Shown piece by piece: positions 33,335 through 47,900 of a stretch of DNA of 64,000 nucleotides. Source of the DNA: Oreohelix idahoensis (Eukaryota; Mollusca; Gastropoda; Stylommatophora; Oreohelicidae); NCBI GenBank assembly GCA_024509875.1, contig JAMPIV010008531.1, forward strand, positions 992,001 to 1,056,000, in the 5' to 3' direction. Every line of letters starts with the position of its first letter. Position 1 is the stretch's first letter. The translations under genes were made by a program, and so were the position numbers. Under the pieces are notes generated by a model. It was not told the origin of the DNA, did no database searches, and worked only from the letters and a program-made list of their open reading frames with translations.

Positions 33335-35528
33335 TCTGCTGTATTTTACAAGATATGTAAGTGTAAACTACTGTTTTGCCGACTGTTTATTACCAGATGT
33401 TAAAGTCTGTTTGCTCGTGTGAAATCTGGTATTTGTACCGTGTTGGAGTGTCGCTGAGTAGGCGTGTCGTTGATCACCAGGACAGTGTAATGTGGACGTG
33501 AATCTAGGTCACCAGCGTGAGGCACAGCCAAGGTGTAATGCAGACACTCACACATAACAGCATACCTGGTTCTCAGGTGTGTAGAACAAGTAGTGAGGTG
33601 TTGTAGTGAGTACTGGTGTGTGTATACAGCGGATCGAGAATACGAAGTCGTATAGGCTCTTATTTAGGGACACACAAACTCACTCCACCACACGTAGAAG
33701 TCACAGATGTGGTTAATGCAGATGACTTTCTCTTCAACATTTATTACAGCAACAGTACGTTGACGGACAACACAGTCAGTAGAACAAGGAACATGGAAAT
33801 TTCATGTGTAGTAATGCATATAACCATCGAGCATAATCAACCCTGCATAGCTCGTATGTATGATGCTAGTAACGTTGGCTTGATAATATACATTTTCATG
33901 CTGTAGCTCAAAGCCCCTGACTAAACCTGTCAGGTAGTCTTGTGACAAATATAGTTGCTTAATATCGAAGTCTGTGAACTTGTTGATAAAGTCAAGACTT
34001 CATCTGGCTTCTCCCGCCAGACACTTCTTCTTCTGCTCAAAGATATAGGCCGTAATGTCGGGCCTTATAATCCTCCATACCGAAACATACCGCCATAATG
34101 CGTGTTTCATATAAATATACGTTCATTGTGCTTCTGTAAAGTAATTCGACAAATAGACTTAGTTAGCTACGTCAAGCACACATAATGGACTCTGGATCTC
34201 AAGAACTGTGAGCGCTACTCACAGGTTCATACTAAATGTTCTGCAATCTTGGCATAATAATAAAGTTTATTTTACCTTGGGCAGAATCCGAGAAATACAC
34301 AAATAACCACTGTCGTCATTCTAGACGAACAGAATAACTCTGGGAAGAATCACTAAGATCACAGTTATACTGAAGACTCTCTTTCCCCCAGTTAATGCAG
34401 AGAAGAACAACGGACATCTTGTCCGGTCAGAAAAACAGCTCGTCACTCCCAGACGGAAGTCTTCTCTGTTCGCGCTAAAAACTAGCGCATGCGTAGACAG
34501 AACAGATTTGAGAACAGTTAACCGGCCGTCTTAAGACAGATCAACCACAAAGAATAACACAGGGAAGATAACCCCAAATCAACCTGTCCCAGAGAGTTAA
34601 CATACAGTTCTCTACCTTCGATCGTCAAAAGTATTAAATAGATTTACGTCTTATGAAACCGTCAAAAACGACAGCAACAGACTACCACACCCTCCGGATA
34701 AAAAAAAAAGAAACTTTTTTTTTTTGAAATACATCAATGAGCGAGATGCAACAAGCTCATAACGCATGAATGATGCGCCGATGAAAGGATCAATATAAAT
34801 ATAATGACATAATGTCAGACCCAATCAACGCACAATAGTGCGTCTAGTGAGAACAAAAATTCACCTCACAAAATAAGAGAAAATATTTTCTCCAAGTAAA
34901 ATATATCCGGGAGGTACCATGAAATAAACATCAGTTGCTGGCGATGCATATAAAAAAATGCAATGTTATAGTATGCCGAATGATAACGTATATGGAAAAG
35001 TCATATAAACATATAAATCTATAGAAGTATCATGTTATATAATGACTATCATCAAATGGACATAATCAAAATTTGTAAAGTCATTCTATATCCATATGAC
35101 AATACAAGTGTATAATCTAACAAATAGAAGATGGCATCCACATAGAATAAATCAATTCTGTATCTCGCAGATCATGAAAGCAACATCCACGTAGTATGTA
35201 AGGGAGACATAACGCAACATCAAGGTTCTCAAAAGCACTCCGTACCTGGTACTAGTTTGCACTGAGAACAATTTAAATGACACAATTAGCAAGATGCTAT
35301 AATGTACTATAATTACAAATACATGTTTAAGTGTTAAATGTGGCCGCATTAATTTTTTCGACCTTTATGTTATGTCAACTCAACCTTCTCCATTAAACTA
35401 AAGATGGTAATAGCGAAAGCAAACAAGTAATTTACCACTCTAAGGTGACAGCAAATGTGTTAATATATATTGTTATAGTGAAGAGACATATGTCTAGCAG
35501 TGTATCAGGAAAATCTAGGACACAAGAC
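33335..35528 (-). other. non-coding LTR / UTR region between the two GMR1-like units
   Basis: Lies between the Gag start of one unit and the RNase H end of the next. 35337-35390 (AAATGTGGCCGCATTAATTT) matches 30440-30490. It probably contains the 3' LTR of the integrase-first element and the 5' LTR/leader of the gag unit. Terminal dinucleotides and a primer site were not fixed. Confidence 0.4.
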
Positions 35529-38471
35529 TTAAGTGGACTCATGTGGGCATATAGACAGTATGCCTGCCATCACATTATCCAGACCACGGATAGCTCGCAC
35601 CGTGAAATGAAAAGGTTGAAGAGCAATAGCACATCGAGTAGATCTCGAGCTCTTCAAATTCTTACACTGAATAGCTGTAAGAGCTTTTTGGTCTGTTTCC
35701 ACAATGAAATGCGCACCAAGAAGGAATCTTTGCAACTTAAGGATTGACCAAATCATAGCCAACAATTCACGGTCTAAAACCGAGTAATTCCTTTCTGCCG
35801 CATTCAGTTTCCTAGAAATATACATTACAGGATGCAGAGTTCCTGAATACTCCTGCATTAGTGCCGCTCCGATCCCTGTGGATGAGGCGTCACTACGAAG
35901 AACAAAAGTCTTATCAGCAATAGGTAGCCTTAAGATAGGTGAGGATGAGAACAAATTCTTAATCTGATCCAATGAAGCTTGACATTCCTGAGACCAGCGC
36001 ACCATGTTAGGAGACCCTTTCTTCAATAGGGTTGAGAGTGGTGCCATGATAGAGGATAGATTCTTAATGAATCTTCCGTAGAATTGTATCAATCCCAAGA
36101 GATTACGTACTTGTTTTTTGTTTTAGGCACAGAGATATTTAATATCTTAGAAATGTTTTGGTCCTCTGTCTTCAATAGACCATGACCAACTCGATGACCC
36201 AGGAAAGAAATTTCACTAAACCCAACATAGGCTTTAGAGGGTTTTGCAGTCAAATTATGCTCGCGTAGAGTTGACAGTAATTCATTTAAACCCAAATAGT
36301 GATCTTCCCAAGTATTACTGAAAAGACAGATGTCGTCTAAGTATGCAATGACATCTGAATGATATGAGAGAATTCGACGCATCATGCATACTAAAGTAGC
36401 CGGGGCGTTCATAAGCCCGAAAGGCATAAAATTCCACTGAAACAAACCCCTAGGTGTTGAGAATGCAGTGAGAGGTTTGGCGTGTTCAGTTAACGGAACT
36501 TGCCAATAGCCTTTTGACAAGTCAAGTTTAGTAAAGAATTGAGAGTTAGAAAGTCTAGTAAGTAGATCTTCTAATAAAGGCATAGGTTCAGCATCGAACT
36601 TCGTAACTTGGTTCAATTTGCAATATTCTACGCAAAGGCATATGTTATTGTCTTTCTTTCGAACAATAACCATGGACGAAGAGTATGCTGAGGTGGATGG
36701 TTCAATTATCTTCAATTGTATCATATCATCCAATTCTTTCTCGACTTGTGCTTGGAAATGAATAGGAATAGGATATGATCTTACTCTGATCGGAGTATGA
36801 TCAGTAAGTATAATGTCATGCTCAATGACATTTGTGTGTCCAGGAATGTCGGTAATGACACCCTGAAATGCTTGTAGCGTAGAAGATATTTGTCGCTGTT
36901 CCTCAAAAGACAAATTAGAAGAAACAGTAACGTTTCTCCATGATTCCGTAGAAGTAAGTGGAATCACAGAAAGAGGTAGATTGACATCCGAAAAAGAAGT
37001 TTCCTCATCCTGTATAACTGACAGGGATGAGATATGACCTTGTTGGACTGGAGAGTCGTCCGTTGCCTGGAAAATAGGCTGCAAATAGTCTGGTCGCTCA
37101 TGATATTCCGTAAGCATATTTATATGGAAGGTTTTATGCCTTCCATCAATATCGACAACATAGTCGACATCGGAAATCTTCGAGACTATTGCATATGGAC
37201 CTTTCCATGTAATAAGAAGTCTGTTCTCTCTGGAAGGGAATAAAACAAACGCTTTGTCTCCAGGACAAAGTTGACGTAGGCGTCTCTTCTTATTACCAAA
37301 TTGTCTTGCCTTTTCCTTAGCAAATTCGGATGATGAAGTTGCTAGCTTGCATGCTTCAATAATTTTTTTTTCTGAGAGCAATGACATACTCATATGAAGA
37401 TTGTGTGTCATTGTCGATATTATCAGCAGTTATAAGATCATGCAGCAAAGACATAGGACCGCACGGTCGCGCGCCAAAGACAAGTTCAAAAGGAGAAAAT
37501 CCTGTGTGTTCGTTGGGGACCTCCCTATAGGCAAAGAGAGCCGCGGGTAGGACTCTGTCCCAATCCTGAGGATGATCCTCAATTATCTTTCCCAGTAAGT
37601 TCTTGAGTGTTCTATTAAGACGCTCAACTAACCCATTAGACATTGGGTGATAAATACTACTCAAAGATCTTTTAATGTGCAGAGTAGACATTACCTGCGA
37701 CATTGTCTCTGATATCAATTGTGTCCGACAATATTTCCCCAGGAAAACCTAAACGAGAAAATATAAGCCAAAGAGCGTCTGCGATATCAGCAGTAGAAAT
37801 GCTGTTAAGAGGGATAGCCTCTGGCCAACGTGTGCACATATCAACGCACGTAAGGATAAATTGATTTCCTCTGGTCGATTTAGTCTTAAAAGGGCCAATG
37901 ATATCTTTGGCCATTTTCTGAAACGGCTGGATAGGAATGTCTGCAGCCTGAATAGGCGCAGCATGCCGTGGACCTCTAGATTTCACCTCTTGACATACTT
38001 TGCAAGACCGGCAATAAATTCGTATGTCTTTATTGACAAATGGCCAAAAGAAAGACACCAGAACTCTCGACTTAGTTCGGGAAAAACCCATGTGTCCAGC
38101 ACACTGAGAATCGTGTGCATGTTGAAGAATTAAAGCTCTTATACTTTTGGGTACGAGAATTTGAGTCGCATCTGAGTGTTGTACCATACGCACTAGTATA
38201 CCATTCTTCATAGTGATATATGATTTGCGATTCGTATTCTGATTCGGATCACCGTTTTTAGCGAGAAGAAAGAATTTCTTTAAAGAAGGGTCTTTTTCTT
38301 GTAGTTTCACAAACGAGTCATGCGAAATCTCCAAGTGATCATCTTGGCTAACTACTTCATTAACTTCAATAGATGAAGTTTGAGGAATAAGAGCTTGTGC
38401 TCTTGTTACCACTGCATTGGCTGTTTGCATATTCCGTTCTTCCCAGGCGGCAATTTGCTGCGGGGTGCATT
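35529..38471 (-). pseudogene. GMR1-like Pol: integrase, then RT, then RNase H
   Basis: The minus strand starts in the tail of the protease (CTPQQIAAWEERN) and then reads integrase: His/Cys zinc part HAHDSQCAGHMGF...CRSCKVCQEV, catalytic Asp in MAKDIIGPF and in GEILSD, Glu in NGLVERLNRTLKN. A GPY/F-type module (ITWKGPYAIVSKI) follows. Downstream of it come RT (LDLSKGYWQVPL, FMPFGLMNAPATL, YLDDICLFS) and RNase H (LRSDASSTGIGAAL, LDRELLAMIWSI, VETDQKAL). Integrase before RT is the reverse of ordinary Ty3/Gypsy and fits the GMR1 group. Frameshifts lie near 37715, 37390 and 36105, two at short A/T runs. It is cut at 38471 by insertion of the young Gypsy LTR. Confidence 0.82.
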
Positions 38472-40425
38472 TGTCACCGCTGGACTGGGTGTTTTAAAGA
38501 CTGGTCCAAGAAGGCACCAATTAAACTATATGTGTCCCAGTGGTCCCTTTATATGTCTTGGGACTGGTCACGATACCAATTAAACTAAATGTGACAGTGC
38601 TATCTCTTCTTATTATAGTAAACTAGGTGACTGGGGCAGGCCTAGTTGTCTACCTTCTATTTGTCAATTTGATCCATTGACCTATCTTCCAAGTAAGAGT
38701 ATATCTTAATACTGGCCCTCACCGCCAGAGTTATTGATTCCTGGATGATATTCTCACAAAACTTCCAACCTAAACTCGTTCCATCCCTTCTTATGATGTT
38801 ACTTAAGTGACAGCTTCGTATAGTAGTTAGTTTCTTTATGTCCAGTATCTTGTTTACTCTAGCACTCAACAACCTTTTAGAGACTGAACCCAACTTGAGC
38901 AACGTTCCATCAAAACAAACAGTTTATTTACATCATATAAGTTCATCATAACAGAGGCATGTGGTACTAATTCCAGGTACAAACATTTCCTAACTATCTC
39001 TTGTAGATCCCATTCCTCCTGGGTATATATATATATATAGCTCTCTACCTGAGAACACCAACAGATATGGTTTATACCTATTTTCTTCCCTTAAGGTTTT
39101 TATATTTATTCTGGCTTTTCCCAAGCCTTTCATCAACTCTTTCCTGAGTTGGTTTCCTTCATCTACTAATCCTGTCAGATTTGACTCAATTTACTCAAAT
39201 ACCATCATCTTAAAACTCATATATGCAAATTAATACATTGGGTACACCTGTTGCGGTATTCTCATACTTATACCTGCTAGAGAGCTCATGTTTCATCCTG
39301 TAAATACAATCAAACTTCAATTGCTTACTCATCTTACTTGTAGCAGTTGATGTTGCAAAATTCATTATACAATAGCCCAACACGGCTATTAAATCCATGT
39401 TCTTCTGTAAAACTTCTCAGCTGCTGACTTAGTCTCAGTTTATTCACATCATAGTCAATTTTGTAGCTTCAGCTTCGTTTCTCCTTATTCTGTGCTCACT
39501 TAGTTGTAAGCGTCGTTAACCTTGTAATACCTTATTTCAACTTCTGAAATAATTCTATTCAATGTCTATCAAAAGTTATGAGTCAAAGGACCTACTTACT
39601 TTGGTTGCACCGAATCCTCACAACACTCATTTTTCTTACTATCACCCCTTATCACTAAACTTATATTTTAAACACAGTTCTGTCTTTCATAAGTGAATAG
39701 ATTCTACTGCTCTAACTAGGTCTATAGGATTCTTCAGAAGTATTCATTCTGTTTCTCACAGAAATGTAACTTGAGCCTGGCAGAAAACACATTCCTGCCA
39801 CTCTACGTCCTTAACCAGGACTGCTTCCTCCGAAAAATGCGACCGCTCCACAGCGCGTCTAAATGAGTTCTCTTCTATAAAATCATTACTAGCTCATCTG
39901 TCCTTGTTTTCGGTAAATTCATTGGTTCCTCCTATTCTTCGCTCAGCTGAAAAATGTTCACGCTTATCCGCTGTGTAAACAACTCAGTGAAGTGTCATCC
40001 GTTGTCCTGATAAACTTTTCACGTGCATATTTTTTTTCTCAACTCACTTAATCATATAAGGGAGGTAATTAACCATTGTCTCCCTTTGCATATTTGACTT
40101 AACCTTATATTATCTTCTCTAAAGCTTGCTATACAATTCGTATATGTACATTTTCTAAACCATAATTACCAACTCACCAAATCTACTTATGTGTAATTAA
40201 GCACTTTCCTCCCCTGACTTTAATAATTAGAGTCTTCTCCCTTTGATCAAAGTATTACCTCACTCATCTTATTTCCCTTTTAGCAAGACAAATAGTCTTT
40301 ATTCAAATCTATTCTTATTTCTTAAACCATTTTTTCATACCTTCCCTCTTAACCAAAACCAAATCACCGCTTATAATTCCTGCTTGAGCATTTTTATAAT
40401 GCTCCTAGAAAAGTGAACGGTGACA
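38472..40425 (-). repeat. LTR-A of the young Ty3/Gypsy array (3' LTR of internal 1)
   Basis: 1954 bp, with inverted termini TGTCACCG and CGGTGACA. The left edge is defined by the break from GMR1-like sequence (GGGTGCATT|TGTCACCG), the right edge by the internal sequence TACAACCCGGGGCCAT shared with the copy at 50758. It is close to identical to LTR-B apart from small indels in an AT run near 39030. Confidence 0.92.
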
Positions 40426-40673
40426 TACAACCCGGGGCCATACAAATGTATCCCATAGGGAGACATTTGTGTTCCATCATCTAGCAATCCCATTCTATTC
40501 TTTTAACATACCATTATCACCGCGCCTGTATACATATTCAAAGTCTACATGTTAAAAAATTTCCCCAAAAAAATATTTTGAAGCAAAATGTAACGCTACC
40601 TCATTGCTGAACCTTAGCTTGAGGCATACCATCAATACTCAACAAAAAATAAATCATGGCTCTGCACTTATTA

Positions 40674-40780
<107 letters not shown>

Positions 40781-40936
40781 GTTCCTATTTTTCGACATGG
40801 TCACTGCCTCTGGACACAGAGGTTTGTCAGTACCTTTATATGTCTTGAAATATCTGCTGTTAATGTAATTTATCGATTATACGAGACAGATAAGCAGAAA
40901 TAACTAATTAGTGGTGCATCAGTAAATATCTTAATG

Positions 40937-41182
40937 TGATAGTGAAAGATGTCACTATGTCAGAGTTGATGTGCCCGACTGATTCTAGTCTTGGATGCAT
41001 CAGTCAAATCCTTCACTCTGTCTAAACCTATATATACATGCACTAGTATCTTCATATGTATTGGGGCGATAGTGAAAGATACATGTCACTATGTCAGAGT
41101 TGATGTGCCCGACTGATTCTAGTCTTGGATGCATCAGTCAAATCCTTAACTCTGTCTAAACCTATATATACATGCAGTAGTA
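40937..41182. repeat. tandem duplication, unit about 130 bp
   Basis: Two near-identical copies (with CCCGACTGATTCTAGTCTTG and CTGTCTAAACCTATATATAC in each). The same duplication is in internal 2 at about 51280-51525, so it predates their divergence. Confidence 0.9.
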
Positions 41183-41985
41183 CGTCAGGGTTAACAAAAT
41201 ATCTAACCTTAGGATGTAAAAGTAATATAGTCATGACCCTATAACTGTCATTACCATCATCTCTTAAGTAAGCAGTACCCATAATACCAATACTGCAACC
41301 AAGTTTTTTTTGTTATCTCTGTACAACCAGTGCAGTAAAAAGTGGGGACGTTCATCCTCAGTGCAATATTTGCCTATGTCCATGAGTAAGACTCCACTTG
41401 ACTGAGTCTGGATCACTTCCCTTCTTCTTTTCTTTTCTCTTTTCTCTTTTTTTTTCTCTCGTCCTGAATACTTTATGCCTGAAATAGGTACATTATAATA
41501 ATTAACATGCATTTAATGTACTATACATATTTTAACCAATGTCAGTGTTGATCATCAAGTATGCTGCATCTTGTACCTTGGGAAGAACACTGTTAAGTTT
41601 CCTAAAACTATATGTAGTTATTCTAGTTTGTCACATTCATAAGATTATATGTGTGTACTCTACTGTGTCACAATGATGAACTTCTATGTATTCACTCTAC
41701 TTTGTCACATTCTTAAGACTATGTTTTTAATTCACTTTGTCACATTCTTAAGGCTATATGTTTGATCTACTTTGTCACACTCTTAAGACTATGTGTAATC
41801 TAGTTTGTCAACTCGACTCTCTTTAAAGAAGTTAGTGAGTACTGTAAGTGTCTAAGCGTGCTCCAGTATATGAATATCAACTTAAGCTAAACACAGTGTG
41901 ACTCAATTAACTATCTTAACTTTAGGTACTATGTTGGTTAGAGTACCGAATTAAACACTATAGCTGGGTTAGCGCTTTATGACGA

Positions 41986-44900
41986 CTACACTAAGTTGGA
42001 GATTTGTTTTGCGAGTTCCAACAGTGTAATCTCTCTGCTGGAGAGGCGACTGTCATACTGTGACGAAGCTGATATGCATTGCGATGTCGTGTTTATAGTC
42101 GCTCTGCAGGAGGTGGGGGGCGAACGAATATTTATATTTTGTTGGAAACCTAGTGAAGGTTTATGTACTTGGCGATGATTTCTTTTGAATCTTGTTCGTA
42201 GATGTTCTTGCGGTAATCGTAGCAATTTCGCTCTTGGTGGTGAGTCTAGTGACGAAGGTTGGTAAGGGCGTTTGGTAGCTATGCGTATTTCGGTGCTGGT
42301 TGTATCATCCATACACTCTATGTCGCTGTCTTCTCGTTCTGTTACGTCAAGTTCAGATTCCACCTGTGCCGAAGGCGTATTAATGACATTCTTGTTACTA
42401 TTTATGTGCTTCGCTGTAGGACTCTGGGTATGGTGAGTAATGTTACTTTTCGTCACTTGTAAAGACTGTTCGTCATCGCTATCCGAGCTAGAGTATGTAG
42501 GCTGGTGTCTACTGGAGGTTGACGGTTGTAGTCCCTGACTACCATGTTCTTCTGTAAAGTTGCTACCGTGGGGGGCTATGTTTCTCGTTGCTGATTTCAG
42601 AGGTCTGTCATCTTCGCTATCCCAAGTTGAATGTGTAGACTGGTGTTGACTGGGAGTTGACGGTTGTAGTCCCTGACTACCATGTTCTTCTGTAAAGTTG
42701 CTACCGTGGGGGGCTATGTTTCTCGTTGCTGATTTCAAAGGTCTGTCATCTTCGCTATCCCAAGTAGAATGTGTAGACTGGTGTTGACTGGGAGTTGACG
42801 GTTGTAGTCCCTGACTACTATAGTATGTTTGACTTGATATGGACGCATGAGGTTCTTCGTCTTGTGTCGATAGTGGCGTATTACTATCTCTCCCGTGTAG
42901 ACGATTGTCTCTGTATATTAATCTTTCTCTCAATTCTGCTGGTGGAATGTCATCTTCATCTTCTGAGTCTTCTCTGCAGCGGACTAAACGATGTACAGCA
43001 TCTTGGAGTTGACCTGAAGTGTTACGTTGTTGTAGGCTAATGTTCTGCTCAACATCCATGTCGTTTTCTTCACGTGAAGTACTTAATGTCTCTGTGGAAT
43101 CATAATAACTCAACGTGACTTTTCGTATTGGTCTGCTACTGCATAAGGCTGGCGGAGCTGTAGGGCGATGATCGTCTTTTTTCATCTGTGATGCGTGTGC
43201 TTTGACGGTTATGTTCTTTTCCTCATGCCATAGTCTGTAATTAACGGGTGTTGTCTGTTCTACTATTTTATATCCATCAAGCCATCGTGCATCCAACTTA
43301 TTATCTCTAACGTTCTTCTTGTAATATACTTTATCTCCGACTTTGAACTTCTCTAACTTCGCTCTTTTGTCATGCTGCTTCTGCCATTTCTTGAAGGCTT
43401 TCTGTGCATTACTGTTTGCTATCTGATGTGCTCTGTGTTTTTCTTGTAGTATAACTTCTATAGGATCTTCACCTTGATATTTCTTTTGGGGTTGTAAAAG
43501 ATTATCTAGTGGGAACATAGGCTCACGTCCATATAGCATGTAGAACGGAGATAGTCCTGTCGTCTCGTTTATGTTTACTCTTATCGCTTCAAGAGCTTGA
43601 TTGATATATACATCCCAATATTGAGCATTGCCTTGTATATATTTAGCAAGGATATCGTGCAATGTAGCATGCATTCTCTCATTTCGTCCGTTTGCCTGCG
43701 GTCTATAAAAAGTGCTAGTCGTATGCTGAATATTCAAAGTCCGAAGTGTCTTCTTAAAAGGGTTGCCTACAAATTGCTTTCCATTGTCCGTGATGATTCT
43801 TTTAGGACAACCATGTCTTGGTACAAATTCTTGTAGAAAAAACTCTGTCACTGTCGCTGACGTTATATTCTTAAGAGGATAAGTTTCAGGCCATACTGAA
43901 TATTGATCAACAATATGTAAAAGGTATGCATTTCCAGATTGCGTAACAGGATATGGACCAGAAATGTCCATACTTATAACTTCCATAGGAAAATGAGATG
44001 ATTTCATTTCCTGTAAAGGAACTTTAGTTGGTCTCATATTTCTGATTCTGCATACCCTACAAGTACCAACATATTCCATTATATCTTTGTACATAGACTT
44101 CCAATAGTATCTTTTCTTGATTATATCAATGGTTTTATCTCTCCCTACATGTCCATTATTATCATGAAACTGCTCTAGTAGTTGGGGTATTACTGATTGT
44201 GGAATTACTTTCTGTAATCTCCCCTCTTGTTTCTCATCAATATGATATAGTAGTTGATCATTGGGCAAGATTATAAACCGTTTAAGCGACGTAGGTTTCG
44301 TTTGCACTTGTTTGATGATCTTAAGAATTTCGGGATCTTTTCTCTGCTCAGTATGTACATCAAGTGTATCTACATCTGTTGTTTGCTGCGTGCCATTATC
44401 TGTTATGGTAGTGGTGTTTCCATCATCCACTCTGTTGGAATTTATAATGTTAATTTCCTTTGCGTTGTCGTTGATATCTGTAGACGCCATTAGATCATCT
44501 TCCAGTATAGTACTAGGTTGTGGCGTTCGCGAAAGGAGGTCTGCACACGTGTTTTGAATACCGGGAATGTATTCAATTTTTGTATCATATGATTGTAGGT
44601 TCATAGACCATGTTTGTAACTTTTTTGGCTGCTCCTGCGTCTTAGTAAGCCAATTCACTAATGGTTGATGGTCTGTTCTGATAGTGAGTTTAGTACCTCT
44701 GATATAAAAATCGAGTTTTTGTATCGCGTAATGTATAGCAAACGCTTCCTTCTCCGTTGTCGACCATCGTTTCTGAGTTTTAGAGAGAGCGTGTGACACG
44801 AATGCTATAGGCATTTCATTAGGGATTTCTGGTATAATGGGTGTCTCATTCTCTTCCCTGATTTGGACTAAGCAAGCACCTATTGCTGTATCTGAAGCAT

Positions 44901-47900
44901 CTGTATACAAGATCATTGGACGAGATATATCCGGATGTGCAAGCAGTGGTATCTTTGTAAGTGCTTCCTTAAGATAATCAAAGGATTCTTGGCATTCTTT
45001 TGTCCACCTAAATCTTGAATATTTCTTGGTAAGTGCAATGAGTGGTTCAGCAGCCTTGGAGAAATTAACGACGTGACGTCTGTAGTATCCGCAACAACCA
45101 ATATACGCTCGTACCTGCTTCACTGTTGTGGGAGCGGGCATGTTCCTTATTGCTTCCACTTTATCTGTATCAGGGCGAATACCTTCTTTATTCACTATAA
45201 ACCCTAAGTATTTAGTTTCCGTCTTTAGGAACTCGCATTTACTTAGTTTGAGTTTAACCTGGTGATATCGTAGGCGATCAAAAACTTGTTCAACCTTGTA
45301 TAGGTGGTCATCCACAGTACCTGATGTGTGAATCAATACATCATCAATATAAGCTAATGCGAAAGAATGCATTCCTTGTAGAACTTCATCCATCAACGCC
45401 ATATATGTCGCGGGACTTCCTTTCAACCCAAAAGGCATAACGTTCCATTTGTAACTACCCATGTGTGTACAAAACGTTGACTTTTCTTTCGCTGCTGGTG
45501 TCATAGGAATGCACCAAAATCCTGAGCGTGCATCCAATGTAGTGAAATGTGTGGAGTGTCCAAGTGTTGCCAAAATATCATCTATCCGTGGCAATGGATA
45601 CGAAATCGTTTTTGTAATTCTGTTTAACGCTCGATAATCACAACAGAATCTACTCGTTCCGTCTTTCTTGGAGACAATCACTATTGGTGACGACCATGCT
45701 GATCTCGATCTTTCTATAACTCCTGCATTCAACATGTCATTTATAGCTTTCTCTACTATTTGCCTGTTTTTTAATGGAGTGTGGTATGGTTTCAAACTAA
45801 TGGGTTCTTCTGTTGTAGTTTGAATGTCCATATATACTGTATTAGTTCTACCTAACTCCATATCTGTTAATGCAAACACGTCCTGGTGTTTAGTAACAAA
45901 CGTAGTGAGTTTGGACTTGTTTTGATCATCTACTTTCAACGTGGCTAAAAGCTGTGCCAACCGATCTGGTGTGTCACTCTGTCTATGAGACTCATTATCT
46001 GTCCAAGGTATTTTAACATATGTACTATGTTCTTCATCTCTGTGGAAATTTGTTCTTTCTTGTTCTGTTTTAGGATAATTAAAAGGTCTGAAACATCTGG
46101 ACTTTGTTCTCTGCGACTTTGATTGACTTACATATTTTCCATTGGGTCTCTGCCATGGAGTATGCTCTTTCTCCTCATTATATACAGTGCCTCCTTTCTG
46201 TCGTTTACTACGACTATATTCAAAGGGACTTGCACATCTAAACTGGTACCTCTGATACAGTGGTTTATTCGAGTATCTCATATAGGGTTTCCGCCTTGGA
46301 GTATGCTCTTCCTCTGTATTACCAATATGATTGTTATTTTGTCGTTGACCACGAGTATTTTCAAAGGGCTTTGTTGAGGTTGGTAGTGCATGGTGAGTAA
46401 CAAGATTAACATAAGTAGCTTGACCTGTGCTACCATCTGTTCCTCTGTATATACCATCCTGTGTTTTTCTTTGTATCACTTGATTCACTTTTCGTAGATA
46501 ACTATAATATTCGTCTTCCTTCGCATTTGCATGTATGTGTTCAGGTTCTTCTCTGCTAGGTTTTTTATACAATGTGCCATTCCTCCTATTTCTATGTAGT
46601 GTTTGTTGATCTCTCTGTTTTTTCATTCTTCCACTGGTCTCCAATTGCACCTCTATCCACTCTTTTTAATTGACTCTTCTCCCTTATTGTTCGTGTATCA
46701 CTCCTGCCTCCATATCTGTTATTGAGTTGGTTGACCTCTGTGCTCTGCCGACAAAAGTTTCTGTTAGCGTCGGAAGGGTAACCTAAGGTATTATTTTGTC
46801 ATGTGCGTGACATAAGGGTGTGCTGATTTTGATTGCAACTTACTTCAGGTGTTTTCCCATTCTTGGTGGTATTCAAAGACGATCTTTGTACTTTGGCAAC
46901 TATAGTACCTCTGTGTATCGTTGTAGCCTGTCCTGACGTGTTTATAATCATTACAGGGAAGTCACGTGAGGCTGAAACTTGTGCTATACCTTCAGTAACA
47001 AACACGAGGGGTTCATCATTTATATCCTCATTTTCCAAAGGTTCAGTTTGTACTGACTGTCCTTTCTTGATATAATTAGAGCTCTTGACTCGTCCTCTAG
47101 CTATCACAAGTGTGTTAGGCTGTACTGTGACTGGAGTCGTCAACCGCACCAAAGATGCTATGTGTATATCGTCTTGTAGTTGTATGTACTCCCCATTAAT
47201 ATTGATCTTGTTGAGGTCAAAATATATCCTAGCAATTTGAGCGGTAAGAAAATCTCTGCCTAGAATAAAATTTCTGGACATCCCACGTGTAATAATAAAA
47301 GGATGTGTGATCAGTTTTTGTCCTATGTGGAATTTGATGTATGCTGTACCACAAGACTTCAGAGATTGTCCCGTTACTGATGCCATAAACGTTTTTGAAG
47401 GTCTGAAAGTTACCAAGTGTTTGATCTGCTTGTACAGCTGCTCTCTAATCAAACTTACTGAAGCGCCAGTGTCCACAAGTGCGCGATAATTTTTGTCATG
47501 GATCTTGATCAGGCATGAGCTAGGATCTGGAGTAATATTTATGGAATGAATTTGTTGCTGCGGTGTCTCTTGCTGAAAATGTTTTTGATGTAACACCATG
47601 TTGTTATTATTTATGTTTTTGGACCTTCGATGAAGGAAGCTGTCTTCATTTACTTTACGGTCATCACTAACGGTCCTACTTAGTGATTTGACCGTTCCAT
47701 TTTCCTGGTTATACTTTCGTGCTTGTCTGGCTCTGAAATTTGATGGTGTATACGCTCCTCTAAAGTTTTGGTTATGTCCTCGCGTACTATCATAACTACT
47801 CTGTTGTGGACCATTATAATTCTGCTGGTGCCAGCGAGGATGTTGTTGTCGGCACTCAGGGGCTATGTGTCCTCTACAACCGCAACTAAAACAAGTGGGA

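Noticed and set aside
28173..34690. Matching LTR pair around the gag-protease unit
   Set aside because: The two candidate regions could not be aligned convincingly by eye; only the short motif at 30440 and 35337 is shared.
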